64,000 nt of DNA, from contig NZ_CP173170.1 of assembly GCF_044788715.1 (NCBI RefSeq), positions 1,116,001-1,180,000 on the forward strand. The letters are read 5' to 3'. Origin of the DNA: Methylotuvimicrobium sp018830325. Lineage in GTDB: Bacteria; Pseudomonadota; Gammaproteobacteria; Methylococcales; Methylomonadaceae. The notes below the pieces were generated by a model. That model saw only the letters and a program-made list of their open reading frames with translations, did no database searches and was not told the origin of the DNA. The translations under genes were made by a program, and so were the position numbers. This document shows, piece by piece, positions 43,900-53,282 of the stretch (positions are counted from its first letter, which is position 1; every line of letters begins with the position of its first letter).

Positions 43900-46320
43900 A
43901 TGGCCATTAAAAAAACCGAACTCTACTCCTCCCTTTGGGCTAGCTGCGACGAACTGCGCGGCGGTATGGATGCCAGCCAGTACAAAGACTATGTGCTGAC
44001 CCTGCTGTTTATGAAGTACGTCTCCGACAAGTACAAAGGCGACCCTTACGGCATGATTGTGGTGCCGCAAGGTGCCAGCTTCGACGATATGGTTGCGCTA
44101 AAAGGCGACAAAGAAATCGGCGATAAAATCAATAAGGTTATCAGTGCGCTTGCTGAAGAGAACGACCTCAAAGGCGTCATCGACGTGGCCGACTTTAACG
44201 ATGAAGACAAGCTCGGCAAAGGCAAAGAAATGGTTGACCGACTAGGTAAATTGGTCGGTATTTTTGAAGGCTTAAACCTGGCTGATAACCGCGCTGATGG
44301 TGACGACTTACTTGGCGATGCCTACGAATACCTGATGCGCCACTTCGCCACCGAATCGGGCAAATCCAAAGGGCAGTTTTATACGCCGTCGGAAGTCTCG
44401 CGCATTCTCTCTAAAGTCATTGGTATTGATAGCAATACCCCGCAAGATGCCTCCGTGTATGACCCTACCTGTGGCTCAGGCTCGCTATTGTTAAAAGCCA
44501 GTGATGAAGCGCCGCGTGGTTTGAGTATTTTCGGCCAGGAGATGGACAACGCCACTAGCGCTTTGGCACGGATGAACATGATTCTGCACAACACCGCTAC
44601 CGCTAAAATCTGGAAAGGCAATACCCTCTCCGACCCGCAGTGGAAAGACGCTAACGGCCGGCTTAAAACCTTTGACTTCGCTGTCGCCAACCCGCCGTTC
44701 TCCAATAAAAACTGGACCAGCGGCATCAACCCGCAAGAAGATGAATTCGACCGTTTTACCTGGGGCATTCCGCCGGAAAAAAACGGCGACTACACTTTTC
44801 TGCTGCACATTATCAAAAGCCTGAAAAGCACCGGCAAAGGCGCGGTCATTCTGCCCCATGGTGTCCTGTTCCGTGGTAATGCCGAAGCGCGCATTCGTGA
44901 AAACCTGATTAAACAAGGCTACATCAAAGGCATCATTGGTTTGCCGGCCAACCTGTTTTACGGCACCGGCATCCCTGCTTGCATTATCGTGATCGACAAA
45001 GAGCACGCGCAAGCAAGGAAAGGCATTTTTATGGTCGATGCCAGCAAAGGCTTTATCAAAGACGGCAACAAAAACCGTCTGCGCAGCCAGGATATTCACA
45101 AAATCGTTGATGTTTTCACCAAACAACAGGAACTGCCACGCTACGCCCGCATGGTGCCCATAAGCGAAATCGCCGCGAATGATTACAACCTGAATATTCC
45201 GCGTTACATTGATTCCAGCGAGCCGGAAGACCTGCATGACTTAAGTGCCCATTTGCAGGGCGGTATTCCCAATGCCGATATCGATGCTTTGGAACGTTAT
45301 TGGCAAGTCTTCCCCAGTATTCGCGCCAGCCTGTTCGAACCCGTGCGCGAAGGTTATTGCCAAGCGCTGGTCAAAGCCAGCGAGGTGAAAAGCACCATTC
45401 TCAATCACCAGGAATTTAAAAGCTTTGCCGCAGCGAGCCTTGTGCCCTTTACCGATTGGTCTGAGCGCGCCAACTTAAAAGCCATAGAACCAGGTGAACA
45501 GCCAAAACAGATCATTCACCGCATTAGTGAAGACTTGTTGGAAAGCTATTCCCGCAACTCACTGCTCAGCAAATACGACATTTACCAGATTTTGATGGAT
45601 TACTGGGCGGATACCATGCAAGACGATGTCTATGTACTGGTTCAGGATAGCTGGCCCGCAGGTAAGGTGCTGCGCGAATTGGGGGTTAAAAAGGGCGAAA
45701 AACTCAAAGAAACGCCGGATTTGGTGATTAACAAAACCAAATACAAAGCTGAATTGATTGCACCGGCCTTGATCATCGCCCGTTTCTTCTTCAGCGAACA
45801 GCAACAAGTGGATGCCATGCAAGGCGCACTCGATAGCGCCGGCCAAGAACTGGAAACCTACTTGGAAGAAAACAGCGGCGAAGATGGTCTGCTGAGTGAA
45901 GCGCTGAACGATAAAGACAAAGTCACCAAGGCCACGGTTACCGAACGCTTGAAGCTGGCAGCAGATCCGGAAGAAAAGGCCGCCCTTAAACAGGCCAAGA
46001 AATTGTTCGATGCCGAAGCGGAGTCCAAAAAAGCCCTGAAAGAGGCGCAAGACGCCCTCGACCTGGCGGTATTTAAGCAGTATCCCAAACTGAGCATCGA
46101 CGAGATCAAAGCCCTGATTGTTGAAGATAAATGGCTGGCGACACTGGAAAGCAACATTGTTGCCGAAATCGAACGAGTGACGCAGCAACTGGCCAATCGA
46201 GTGAAAGAATTGGAAGAGCGCTATAGCGAGCCGTTACCGGCTATTAGCCAATCGGTAGAGCAGTTTAGCGACAAAGTAGCAGGGCACCTAAAAGCCATGG
46301 GCTTGGAGTGGTCGGTATGA
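43900..46320 (+). CDS. hsdM: Type I restriction-modification methyltransferase HsdM
   Basis: 806 residues. HsdM_N helical domain at about 5-140, then an N6-adenine methyltransferase domain with SAM motif DPTCGSGSLLLKA near residue 188 and catalytic NPPF (FAVANPPFSNKNW) near residue 264. Residues about 470-806 form a long charged, coiled-coil-rich extension (for example KQAKKLFDAEAESKKALK), making it about 300 residues longer than a classic HsdM. It methylates adenine in the target set by HsdS and is part of the restriction complex. First gene of a packed operon. Confidence 0.95.
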   Translation: MAIKKTELYSSLWASCDELRGGMDASQYKDYVLTLLFMKYVSDKYKGDPYGMIVVPQGASFDDMVALKGDKEIGDKINKVISALAEENDLKGVIDVADFNDEDKLGKGKEMVDRLGKLVGIFEGLNLADNRADGDDLLGDAYEYLMRHFATESGKSKGQFYTPSEVSRILSKVIGIDSNTPQDASVYDPTCGSGSLLLKASDEAPRGLSIFGQEMDNATSALARMNMILHNTATAKIWKGNTLSDPQWKDANGRLKTFDFAVANPPFSNKNWTSGINPQEDEFDRFTWGIPPEKNGDYTFLLHIIKSLKSTGKGAVILPHGVLFRGNAEARIRENLIKQGYIKGIIGLPANLFYGTGIPACIIVIDKEHAQARKGIFMVDASKGFIKDGNKNRLRSQDIHKIVDVFTKQQELPRYARMVPISEIAANDYNLNIPRYIDSSEPEDLHDLSAHLQGGIPNADIDALERYWQVFPSIRASLFEPVREGYCQALVKASEVKSTILNHQEFKSFAAASLVPFTDWSERANLKAIEPGEQPKQIIHRISEDLLESYSRNSLLSKYDIYQILMDYWADTMQDDVYVLVQDSWPAGKVLRELGVKKGEKLKETPDLVINKTKYKAELIAPALIIARFFFSEQQQVDAMQGALDSAGQELETYLEENSGEDGLLSEALNDKDKVTKATVTERLKLAADPEEKAALKQAKKLFDAEAESKKALKEAQDALDLAVFKQYPKLSIDEIKALIVEDKWLATLESNIVAEIERVTQQLANRVKELEERYSEPLPAISQSVEQFSDKVAGHLKAMGLEWSV

Positions 46321-47414
46321 GTGAATTAAACTTCACCGGATTAAACCATCTGGTGGATGCCATTGCCCGCCAGATTGAGCAAGCCCGCAGCCAAGTTCGT
46401 CAAGCGGTAAACATTGCCATGGTACAAAGTTATTGGGAGATTGGCCGCCTGATTGTAGAAGAAGAGCAGCAGGGTGAAAGCCGTGCGGCCTATGGCAAAC
46501 AGCAGTTACAACAGCTTTCACAGCAATTGACAGCACGTTTGGGCAAAGGCTTTGACGTTGGCAACCTGCGTAATATGCGCCAGTTTTATCTAGCTTTTCC
46601 AATTCACGACGCAGTGCGTAGTGAATTAAGCTGGACACACTACCGAGCCTTAATGCGTATCGACAATCCAGCCGCAAGGGATTGGTATCTGCAAGAAGCG
46701 ATCAGCCAAAGTTGGAGTGCTCGCGCACTAGAGCGCCAAGTTAGCGTGCTTTATTACGAGCGCCTGCTGGCCAGCAAAGACAGAGCACAGGTCGAGCAAG
46801 AAGCCAAGGCTAACACCCAGCCACTGGCCGAAACAGCACAAGACTATCTGCGTGATCCTTATATTCTCGATTTCCTCAACCTGCAAGACAAAACCTACCA
46901 AGAAAGCGAACTGGAACAGGCCATTATCAGCAACCTGCAACAATTCCTGCTGGAACTGGGCAAGGGCTTTGCCTTTGTCGAACGCCAGCAGCGCATCCGC
47001 TTTGACGATGAAGACTTCTACATTGATCTGGTGTTTTACAACTTTAAGCTGAAGTGTTTTTTGTTGGTGGACTTAAAATTGGGCAAGCTCAAGCATCAGG
47101 ATATTGGCCAGATGGATATATACAGGATGTATGGTATGTCGCGGTGGCAGGGATGCCAAGGAGCGACTACTTATGTGCGCCAGTATGACGAACAGCGCAA
47201 AGGCGACGACGATAACCCCACCATCGGCTTGGTGCTATGCAGTGAGAAAAGCGAAGCCGTAGTGAAATACTCGGTACTGGCGGATCAGAAACAACTGTTT
47301 GCCGCCAAATATTTGCCCTATTTGCCGACAGAAGAAGAGCTGAAACGGGAGCTGGAACGTGAACGCGAACGAGCGATGGCGCAACTGCAACAGAAGAGGT
47401 TAAACGATGAGTGA
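46317..47414 (+). CDS. DUF1016 (YhcG-type) PD-(D/E)xK nuclease
   Basis: 365 residues from ATG 46317, which overlaps the hsdM stop (ATGA). N-terminal DUF1016 helical domain (ARSQVRQAVNIAMVQSYWEI, WTHYRALMRIDNPAAR) and a C-terminal nuclease fold with FVERQQRIRFDDEDFYIDLV followed by CFLLVDLKLGKLKHQDIGQM. The usual E-x-K of the active site is D-L-K here. These proteins are often accessory genes in type I loci; the role is presumed defence or DNA processing. Confidence 0.88.
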   Translation: MSELNFTGLNHLVDAIARQIEQARSQVRQAVNIAMVQSYWEIGRLIVEEEQQGESRAAYGKQQLQQLSQQLTARLGKGFDVGNLRNMRQFYLAFPIHDAVRSELSWTHYRALMRIDNPAARDWYLQEAISQSWSARALERQVSVLYYERLLASKDRAQVEQEAKANTQPLAETAQDYLRDPYILDFLNLQDKTYQESELEQAIISNLQQFLLELGKGFAFVERQQRIRFDDEDFYIDLVFYNFKLKCFLLVDLKLGKLKHQDIGQMDIYRMYGMSRWQGCQGATTYVRQYDEQRKGDDDNPTIGLVLCSEKSEAVVKYSVLADQKQLFAAKYLPYLPTEEELKRELERERERAMAQLQQKRLNDE

Positions 47415-48828
47415 CCAAGTTGCAGAAGTGAATTCAAAGTATCTGGTGGAAGCAGCTTCGAATGCAATTCCGATTGGCTATAAGCAAACGGAAGTGGGGG
47501 TGATACCAGAAGATTGGGAAATACATTGTCTTGGTGAAGTGATGAATCTAATCAATGGGTGTGCCTTTAAGCCATCTGATTGGAAATCCTATGGTACACC
47601 TATCATACGTATACAAAATCTTAATGATTTTGAAGCACAATTTAATTTTTTTGATGGACAAATTGATGGCCGACATATCATAAAGCCAGGAGATTTACTA
47701 TTTGCGTGGTCTGGAACATTGGGCACTTCATTTGGTGCAAGAGTATGGAAAGGGCCTGTGGGAGTCTTGAATCAGCATATATTCAAGGTGGCTCCAAACA
47801 ACCAAATCATCACCCAGAATTTCTCATTACTGGCTTTGAGGCAAGCTCAACAACTGATTGAGAGAGAAGCGCACGGATTTAAGACATCATTTGTTCATAT
47901 TAAAAAGTCAGACCTAACCAGCGTCAAGCTAAAAATTCCTCGGGATCTCAAAGAACAAAACGCCGTCGCCAATGCCCTATCCGATGTCGATGCCTTAATC
48001 CAAGGACTAGAAAAACTGATCGCCAAAAAACAGGCCATCAAAACCGCCACCATGCAACAACTCCTCACCGGCCGCACCCGTCTGCCGCAATTCGCCCTGC
48101 GCGAGGATGGCTCGACAACAAATTCGTCTGGAACGAATTTGGACGCCGAAACCGGCGGCCCAAAGGGCGAAGGCCAGGACGGCCTTCGCAAAGGCACTAA
48201 GCAAAGTGAGTTGGGGGAGATACCGGAGGATTGGAAGGTTGTTAGTATCGCCGAACTAGGCCAAGTAGACCCTGAAAATCTAGGGTCTACAACTGCACCT
48301 GATTACGAATTTAATTATGTGTCACTAGAACAAGTAGAAAGAGGTGTTCTCTTAGGAACAATAAAGACTATTTTCAGAGATGCGCCATCTAGGGCTAGAC
48401 GAATTCTAAAGAAAGGGGATGTTTTGGTTTCAACTGTGAGGCCAAATCTGATGTCTCACTATTTTGTCCAACATGAGGATCATGACTTAGTTTGCTCGAC
48501 AGGATTTAGCGTGGTCAGATTTTTTGAGGAAAAATTGTACCCAGGATATTTGTATCAACACCTATTTTCTTCCGTAATCAATAATCAAATAGAGATGTTG
48601 ATTTCGGGATCAAATTATCCTGCGATCAACAGTGGAGATGTCAGGCAACTAAAAGTTCAGATTGGCGGTGTAGAAGAACAAACCGCCATCGCCACCATCC
48701 TGTCCGATATGGACGAAGAAATTCAGGCACTGCAACAACGCCTGAACAAAACCCGCCAAATCAAACAAGGCATGATGCAGGAACTGCTGACGGGTAAAAC
48801 ACGATTATTAAAAGGAGAAAATGCATGA
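47407..48828 (+). CDS. hsdS: Type I restriction specificity subunit HsdS
   Basis: 473 residues with two target-recognition domains. The internal repeat is plain: QTEVGVIPEDWEIHCLGEV near residue 27 and QSELGEIPEDWKVVSIAEL near residue 268 open each half, and IKTATMQQLLTGRTRLP and IKQGMMQELLTGKTRLL close the two conserved helices. Each TRD reads one half of a bipartite target that cannot be predicted by eye. Starts inside the DUF1016 stop and overlaps the next gene by 4 bases. Confidence 0.95.
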   Translation: MSDQVAEVNSKYLVEAASNAIPIGYKQTEVGVIPEDWEIHCLGEVMNLINGCAFKPSDWKSYGTPIIRIQNLNDFEAQFNFFDGQIDGRHIIKPGDLLFAWSGTLGTSFGARVWKGPVGVLNQHIFKVAPNNQIITQNFSLLALRQAQQLIEREAHGFKTSFVHIKKSDLTSVKLKIPRDLKEQNAVANALSDVDALIQGLEKLIAKKQAIKTATMQQLLTGRTRLPQFALREDGSTTNSSGTNLDAETGGPKGEGQDGLRKGTKQSELGEIPEDWKVVSIAELGQVDPENLGSTTAPDYEFNYVSLEQVERGVLLGTIKTIFRDAPSRARRILKKGDVLVSTVRPNLMSHYFVQHEDHDLVCSTGFSVVRFFEEKLYPGYLYQHLFSSVINNQIEMLISGSNYPAINSGDVRQLKVQIGGVEEQTAIATILSDMDEEIQALQQRLNKTRQIKQGMMQELLTGKTRLLKGENA

Positions 48829-49958
48829 TTGATCCTCAGGAAACCGAACTTGATGAGGAGTTGGATTCTCCTGGTGCTGACGAGGAATCAGAATTCCTGG
48901 ACCCAGTTATGGAGCCGTTCAATCCATCTGAGATAGATATAGTGGTTGAACCTAAGTCCCTCGACGCGCTGATAGAACGTATTCAACATGATGAAATTGA
49001 CATGAATACGGATTTTCAGCGTCATGCTGACTTGTGGGATAACCGTAAGATGAGCCGATTGATAGAGTCTATATTAATCAGATTTCCGCTGCCTGCGTTC
49101 TATTTTGATGCGTCTGAAGATGACAATTGGTTGATTGTGGATGGGCTCCAGCGGCTATCATCTATCCGTAAGTTCGTTATTGATAAGAAATTACGCCTGA
49201 GTGGTTTAGAGTTTCTCATCGACTTAAATGGTAAAACCTATGACGAGTTACATCGCACTTACCAACGCCGAATTAAGGAATGCCCGGTCACCGTGTACAT
49301 GATAAAGCCCGGTACGCCAGAGAAAGTTAAATACTCCGTTTTTCGGCGGATTAATACCGGCGGGCTAACGCTAAATAATCAGGAGGTTAGAAACGCACTT
49401 GCCAAACCAGAAGACCGTCGTTTTCTAGAAGAATTAGCTTCTAACACGCTCATGACAACGATGCTTGGTAATCTCTCAAAAAGAATGCGCGATCAAGAGT
49501 TAGTGTTGAGGTTTTGGGCGTTTTTTAATTTTGATTATCTTGATAAGCACAATAAGAAGGAGATGGCTTCTTTTTTGGACAAGGCCATGGAAGACCTCAG
49601 AAAAGGCGGAATCGATCATAAAGAAGAAATTAAAAGCATGTTTTTACTTGGGCTAGAACGCTGTTATAAAATTTTCGGTGACATAGCTTTTGAGAAAGAC
49701 CCCGACGGAAGCAAAAATAAACGTTCAAAAAATTCAGCTCTTTTTGAGGTTTGGATGGTCGAGTTGGCAAAATTATCCGATGAAAAATTCCAATCTTTGC
49801 TTTCTAACAGAAACCAGCTGAACGACATGAATACCAGACTGTTGCTAGAGGATGCAGATTATTATAAGTCAATCACTTATTCTACGCAGAAAAAGGATCA
49901 TGTAGAAACACGCTATAAAAAGGTCAGTAACCTGATATCTGAGGTGTTAAATGATTGA
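48825..49958 (+). CDS. DUF262 domain protein (GmrSD/ParB-like)
   Basis: 377 residues. Acidic N-terminus to about 45, then a DUF262 ParB-like domain: DEIDMNTDFQRHADLWD, SRLIESILIRFPLPAFYF, DGLQRLSSIRKFV (the DGQQR-type nucleotide-binding motif, here DGLQR) and SVFRRINTGGLTLNNQEVRN. No HNH/DUF1524 nuclease domain follows, unlike full GmrD-type proteins. Overlaps hsdS by 4 bases and the AAA gene by 8. DUF262 proteins occur in many anti-phage systems; this one is likely the sensor or NTPase part of the trio that follows. Confidence 0.85.
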   Translation: MIDPQETELDEELDSPGADEESEFLDPVMEPFNPSEIDIVVEPKSLDALIERIQHDEIDMNTDFQRHADLWDNRKMSRLIESILIRFPLPAFYFDASEDDNWLIVDGLQRLSSIRKFVIDKKLRLSGLEFLIDLNGKTYDELHRTYQRRIKECPVTVYMIKPGTPEKVKYSVFRRINTGGLTLNNQEVRNALAKPEDRRFLEELASNTLMTTMLGNLSKRMRDQELVLRFWAFFNFDYLDKHNKKEMASFLDKAMEDLRKGGIDHKEEIKSMFLLGLERCYKIFGDIAFEKDPDGSKNKRSKNSALFEVWMVELAKLSDEKFQSLLSNRNQLNDMNTRLLLEDADYYKSITYSTQKKDHVETRYKKVSNLISEVLND

Positions 49959-51060
49959 GTTTATCAATATAAAAAACTTTAAAACCCTGCTGAATGCTAG
50001 TTTTCCTCTTGATTCATTAAATTTGTTTTCGGGCCTGAATGGCATGGGTAAATCGACGCTAGTACAGAGCTTGCTGTTACTGCGTCAATCACACGAGCGC
50101 AATACCCTTAAAAGCAAGGGTCTGCTGCTGAATGGCGATTACGTCAATATCGGCACTGGCAAAGACGCGCTTTCCAGCTTTAGCGAGCAAGAAAAGATTA
50201 TCTTCACCGTTAAATGGGATGAGAAAGAACATCCAGCACTATTTGAGTTTGACTATCAGCACGATTCGGATCTTTTACCGCTACGAAAATCAGGCATCGA
50301 TGACGATTCAGAATCGTTGAGCTTATTTAATTCCAACTTTCAGTACTTAAGCGCGGATAGATTAGGCCCGCAAAGCCATCACCAACTATCAGAATTTCAT
50401 ATTCGGGACTTGAAGTCTCTCGGTCATCATGGCGAGTATACCGTCCACTATATTGCAGTTAATGGATCAAAAGAGCTAGACATTGGAGCCTTGCAACATC
50501 CTAAGTCGGTTTCAAATACCTTATTAGCTAATATTGAAGCATGGATGTCGGATATTACACCCGGCTTGAAGATTAAGGCTATTGCCCAGCCGCAGTTCAA
50601 CTCGGCAAGTCTTAGTTATTCATTCAATCAGGGCAAGGAGACTACCGAAGAATTTAAGCCTCAAAACGTTGGTTTTGGTTTGAGCTATGTACTGCCGGTT
50701 GTGACTAGCATATTGGGCGCATCACAAGGCGACCTGTTGGTCATTGAGAATCCGGAATCGCACCTGCACCCCGCAGGCCAATCGCTTATGGGCAGGTTAT
50801 GTGCCATTGCCGCAAAAAACGGTGTACAGCTTATTGTTGAATCCCACTCGGACCATTTTCTCAACGGTATACGCGTTGCAGTGAAGCAGAAGGTGGTTGC
50901 TGCCAGTGATGTGAAGGTCTTCTTCTTGCAGCGTGATGTCCACAATTCAGTTCATGCTTCCGAAGTGATGTATCCAAATATTGATGATGAAGGGCGCATA
51001 GACTGTTGGCCAGAGGGCTTCTTCGACCAATGGGATAAGGAGCTGGATCAGTTGTTATGA
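49951..51060 (+). CDS. AAA/ABC-type ATPase with DUF3696 C-terminus (OLD-like)
   Basis: 369 residues. Walker A GLNGMGKSTLVQSLLLLRQS near residue 30, ABC-like QNVGFGLSYVLPVV, Walker B DLLVIENPESHLHPAGQSLM near residue 262, and SHSDHFLNGIRVAV D/H-loop. The tail (DEEGRIDCWPEGFFDQWDKE) is the DUF3696 pattern. There is no TOPRIM nuclease, so it is a bare OLD-like/Septu-like ATPase needing a partner effector. Overlaps the genes on both sides. Confidence 0.88.
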   Translation: MIEFINIKNFKTLLNASFPLDSLNLFSGLNGMGKSTLVQSLLLLRQSHERNTLKSKGLLLNGDYVNIGTGKDALSSFSEQEKIIFTVKWDEKEHPALFEFDYQHDSDLLPLRKSGIDDDSESLSLFNSNFQYLSADRLGPQSHHQLSEFHIRDLKSLGHHGEYTVHYIAVNGSKELDIGALQHPKSVSNTLLANIEAWMSDITPGLKIKAIAQPQFNSASLSYSFNQGKETTEEFKPQNVGFGLSYVLPVVTSILGASQGDLLVIENPESHLHPAGQSLMGRLCAIAAKNGVQLIVESHSDHFLNGIRVAVKQKVVAASDVKVFFLQRDVHNSVHASEVMYPNIDDEGRIDCWPEGFFDQWDKELDQLL

Positions 51061-52034
51061 GCAATGGAATTGTGCTGAACCATCACTCTTTACCCTTTAG
51101 CTGTAAAGAGGATGCAGATAAAGGAATATTGGCTTTCTTTAACGTACTTAGAGTCTGCCGAAAGGCCGGTTTTAAAATCTTGCTCGTCGATGAGGATCAA
51201 GACAAGTCACTGATGGGGCTGGAACTGGCCAATGGATACTTTGTACGCAATTGGTATGCCTCGACAAGTAAGTCTGTGGAGCTTACTGACTGGTGTCGGT
51301 TTCTTAAATCCCTTGAAACGAAACAGCCGCTCTTTGAAACCGTGGATATTGAAAGCGTTGGTGATAGGGTCGAGGTTGGGTTGCCTGGAGAGTCTTCTGG
51401 TAAACCTGTGTTGTTGGCCGCATTCTATTTTGAGACCTTTCTTGCCAGTTTTACGGCATTAGCTACCTGGGTCGATAGTCATATAAAAGTGTGGGTTTTC
51501 GATCTTGACACAACACCAGAGCAAAGGGATGAAACCGTTTTAAACCTCAGTAATACTGCGAGTCTGGAAGCACATGGCGAGGAGCTAAAGCAGCGTCGTA
51601 ACGCTTTATTGGATACAGCGAAAGATATTTGGCTGCAAAGAATGCATTTATTTCCTCATCTCACATTACTTCCTAATCAAATCGGAACGGTCCTGCAAAG
51701 TTGGTCTGCTCGGCAAGATATTCTAATTAAGGCTCGTGATGCGCTAAACGTGTTGGAGTCATTTTGTGATAAATGGCTTTCAGATGAGTATGTTGAGTAC
51801 CGCCATGAGTACTTAAGATACTTGGGATTAGCCGCTGAAGTAAGTGGTGAATCTGACAGTGTTAACAACGATCCCAAAAAGAAGAAAGAGCGCATGTTCT
51901 GGTTAGATGATGGACGGCAGGTCTACTGTGAGAATCATGTAAAGCTATCTGATGGATATCGTATGCATTTTTATGCCGATGCCGAGAAAAAGCGGATATA
52001 TGTGGCGTATTTAGGTCCGCATTTAAGTTTATGA
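51057..52034 (+). CDS. Unknown protein coupled to the DUF262-AAA pair
   Basis: 325 residues; overlaps the AAA gene by 4 bases (ATGA), so it is cotranslated. No signal peptide or membrane helix. N-terminal alpha/beta part with FKILLVDEDQDKSLMGLELA, a helical middle (LKQRRNALLDTAKDIWLQRM), and a compact beta-rich end: MFWLDDGRQVYCENHVKLSD then YRMHFYADAEKKRIYVAYLG and PHLSL. The end recalls RelE-like or small beta domains in conserved proteins next to DUF3696 ATPases, but no family can be named. Probable effector or sensor of the trio. Confidence 0.6.
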   Translation: MSNGIVLNHHSLPFSCKEDADKGILAFFNVLRVCRKAGFKILLVDEDQDKSLMGLELANGYFVRNWYASTSKSVELTDWCRFLKSLETKQPLFETVDIESVGDRVEVGLPGESSGKPVLLAAFYFETFLASFTALATWVDSHIKVWVFDLDTTPEQRDETVLNLSNTASLEAHGEELKQRRNALLDTAKDIWLQRMHLFPHLTLLPNQIGTVLQSWSARQDILIKARDALNVLESFCDKWLSDEYVEYRHEYLRYLGLAAEVSGESDSVNNDPKKKKERMFWLDDGRQVYCENHVKLSDGYRMHFYADAEKKRIYVAYLGPHLSL

Positions 52035-52048
52035 ACAAGGTGTAGGCT

Positions 52049-53269
52049 ATGTTAAAAACAGAATTACTGGAAATTATTGCCAATGGTGAAAACTCAGGAG
52101 TTGAGTTTAAGCGTGATGATATTCGCCCTGAACAGCTTGCTAAAGAAGTGGTTGCCATGGCCAACTTTCAAGGTGGTCGGGTTCTGCTTGGCGTGGACGA
52201 TGACGGCACGATTAACGGGGTGCAAAGGGAAGATCTTGAAGAATGGGTGATGAATGTTTTTCAAAATAAAATTCACCCAATGATCCTGCCTTTTTACGAA
52301 GAAGTGAAGCTGGATAATGGCAAACGGGTTGCTGTCATCAGTTTTCCTATGGGTATTTCTAAACCTTATGTGGTTCGCCATGCAGGCAAAGAAGAAATCT
52401 ACATCCGCATCGGCTCGACTTCGCGGCAGGCCACCCGAGAACAGCAGATGCGCCTGTTTGAACTGGGCGGCATGTTGCATACCGAATTGATGCCAGTACC
52501 TCGAACCGATATAAACAGTCTGGACGACGCACGTTTACTGAATTATTTACGTGATATTCTTAATGACCCCGATATTCCGAAAACGCCCGATGCATGGCGG
52601 CAACGCTTGCTTGGGCTGGGTTTTATCACCGAGGCCGGTGAAAATACCTGCTGTACCATCGCTGGATTGGTGCTATTTGGCAAAACGCCACGCCGCCACC
52701 TTAAACAGGCCGGGTTACGTGCGTTTGCTTTTCGAGGCAAAGATAAAGAATATCAAGCATTACTGGACGATCTAATAGACGGACCAATGGTCGGTCGTTG
52801 GGATAGCCATGGCGCAAGCAAAACCTTACTGGATGGAGGCATTATTGAGCGTTTCATGTCGGCCATGAAGCCCTTTATTTCTCAGGAAGCCGCCCGGATA
52901 AATCAGGATTTGAGACGAGAGACAACATGGTTTTACCCTCTCGAAGCCGTTCGTGAGTCTTTGATTAATGCACTTGCCCACCGCGACTGGACACGCTTTG
53001 TTGAGATTGAAGTAGCCAGTTATTCCGACCGGCTGGAGGTTATTAGCCCCGGCGCTTTACCAAACTCGATGACTGTGGAAAAAATGAAGGCTGGTCAGCG
53101 CTCGCCGAGAAATACCATAGTTATGGAAGTTTTACGTGATTATGGTTACGTCGATTATCGCGGCATGGGTGTAAGAACAAAAATTGTACCGTTGACGAAA
53201 GCACTAACAGGCAAAGAACCAGAGTTTGAATCAACAGAAGACTATTTAAAAACAGTTCTATATCGATAA
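52049..53269 (+). CDS. AlbA_2 / RecG-like ATP-binding regulator
   Basis: 406 residues. N-terminal AlbA_2 (Schlafen-type) domain with SGVEFKRDDIRPEQLAKEV, FQGGRVLLGVDDDGTINGV and EIYIRIGSTSRQATREQ, then an HATPase_c_4-like C-terminal domain (REALINALAHRDW-type stretch ESLINALAHRDW, VISPGALPNSMT, RNTIVMEVLRDYGYVDYRG). Such proteins bind nucleic acid and are frequent in type I and other defence loci, sometimes as regulators. Sits 14 bp after the unknown gene and 13 bp before hsdR. Confidence 0.85.
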   Translation: MLKTELLEIIANGENSGVEFKRDDIRPEQLAKEVVAMANFQGGRVLLGVDDDGTINGVQREDLEEWVMNVFQNKIHPMILPFYEEVKLDNGKRVAVISFPMGISKPYVVRHAGKEEIYIRIGSTSRQATREQQMRLFELGGMLHTELMPVPRTDINSLDDARLLNYLRDILNDPDIPKTPDAWRQRLLGLGFITEAGENTCCTIAGLVLFGKTPRRHLKQAGLRAFAFRGKDKEYQALLDDLIDGPMVGRWDSHGASKTLLDGGIIERFMSAMKPFISQEAARINQDLRRETTWFYPLEAVRESLINALAHRDWTRFVEIEVASYSDRLEVISPGALPNSMTVEKMKAGQRSPRNTIVMEVLRDYGYVDYRGMGVRTKIVPLTKALTGKEPEFESTEDYLKTVLYR

Positions 53270-53282
53270 CTAAGGATAAGGT

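Noticed and set aside
44491..45237. 248-codon minus-strand frame inside hsdM
   Set aside because: Antisense to a well-supported methyltransferase domain; no recognisable fold.
45559..46188. 209-codon minus-strand frame, Phe-rich
   Set aside because: Phe-rich because it is the complement of Glu/Lys-rich coiled coil in HsdM.
47407..48828. Phase-variable hsdS with inverted partner copies
   Set aside because: Only one hsdS is present and there is no recombinase or partial hsdS nearby to swap with.
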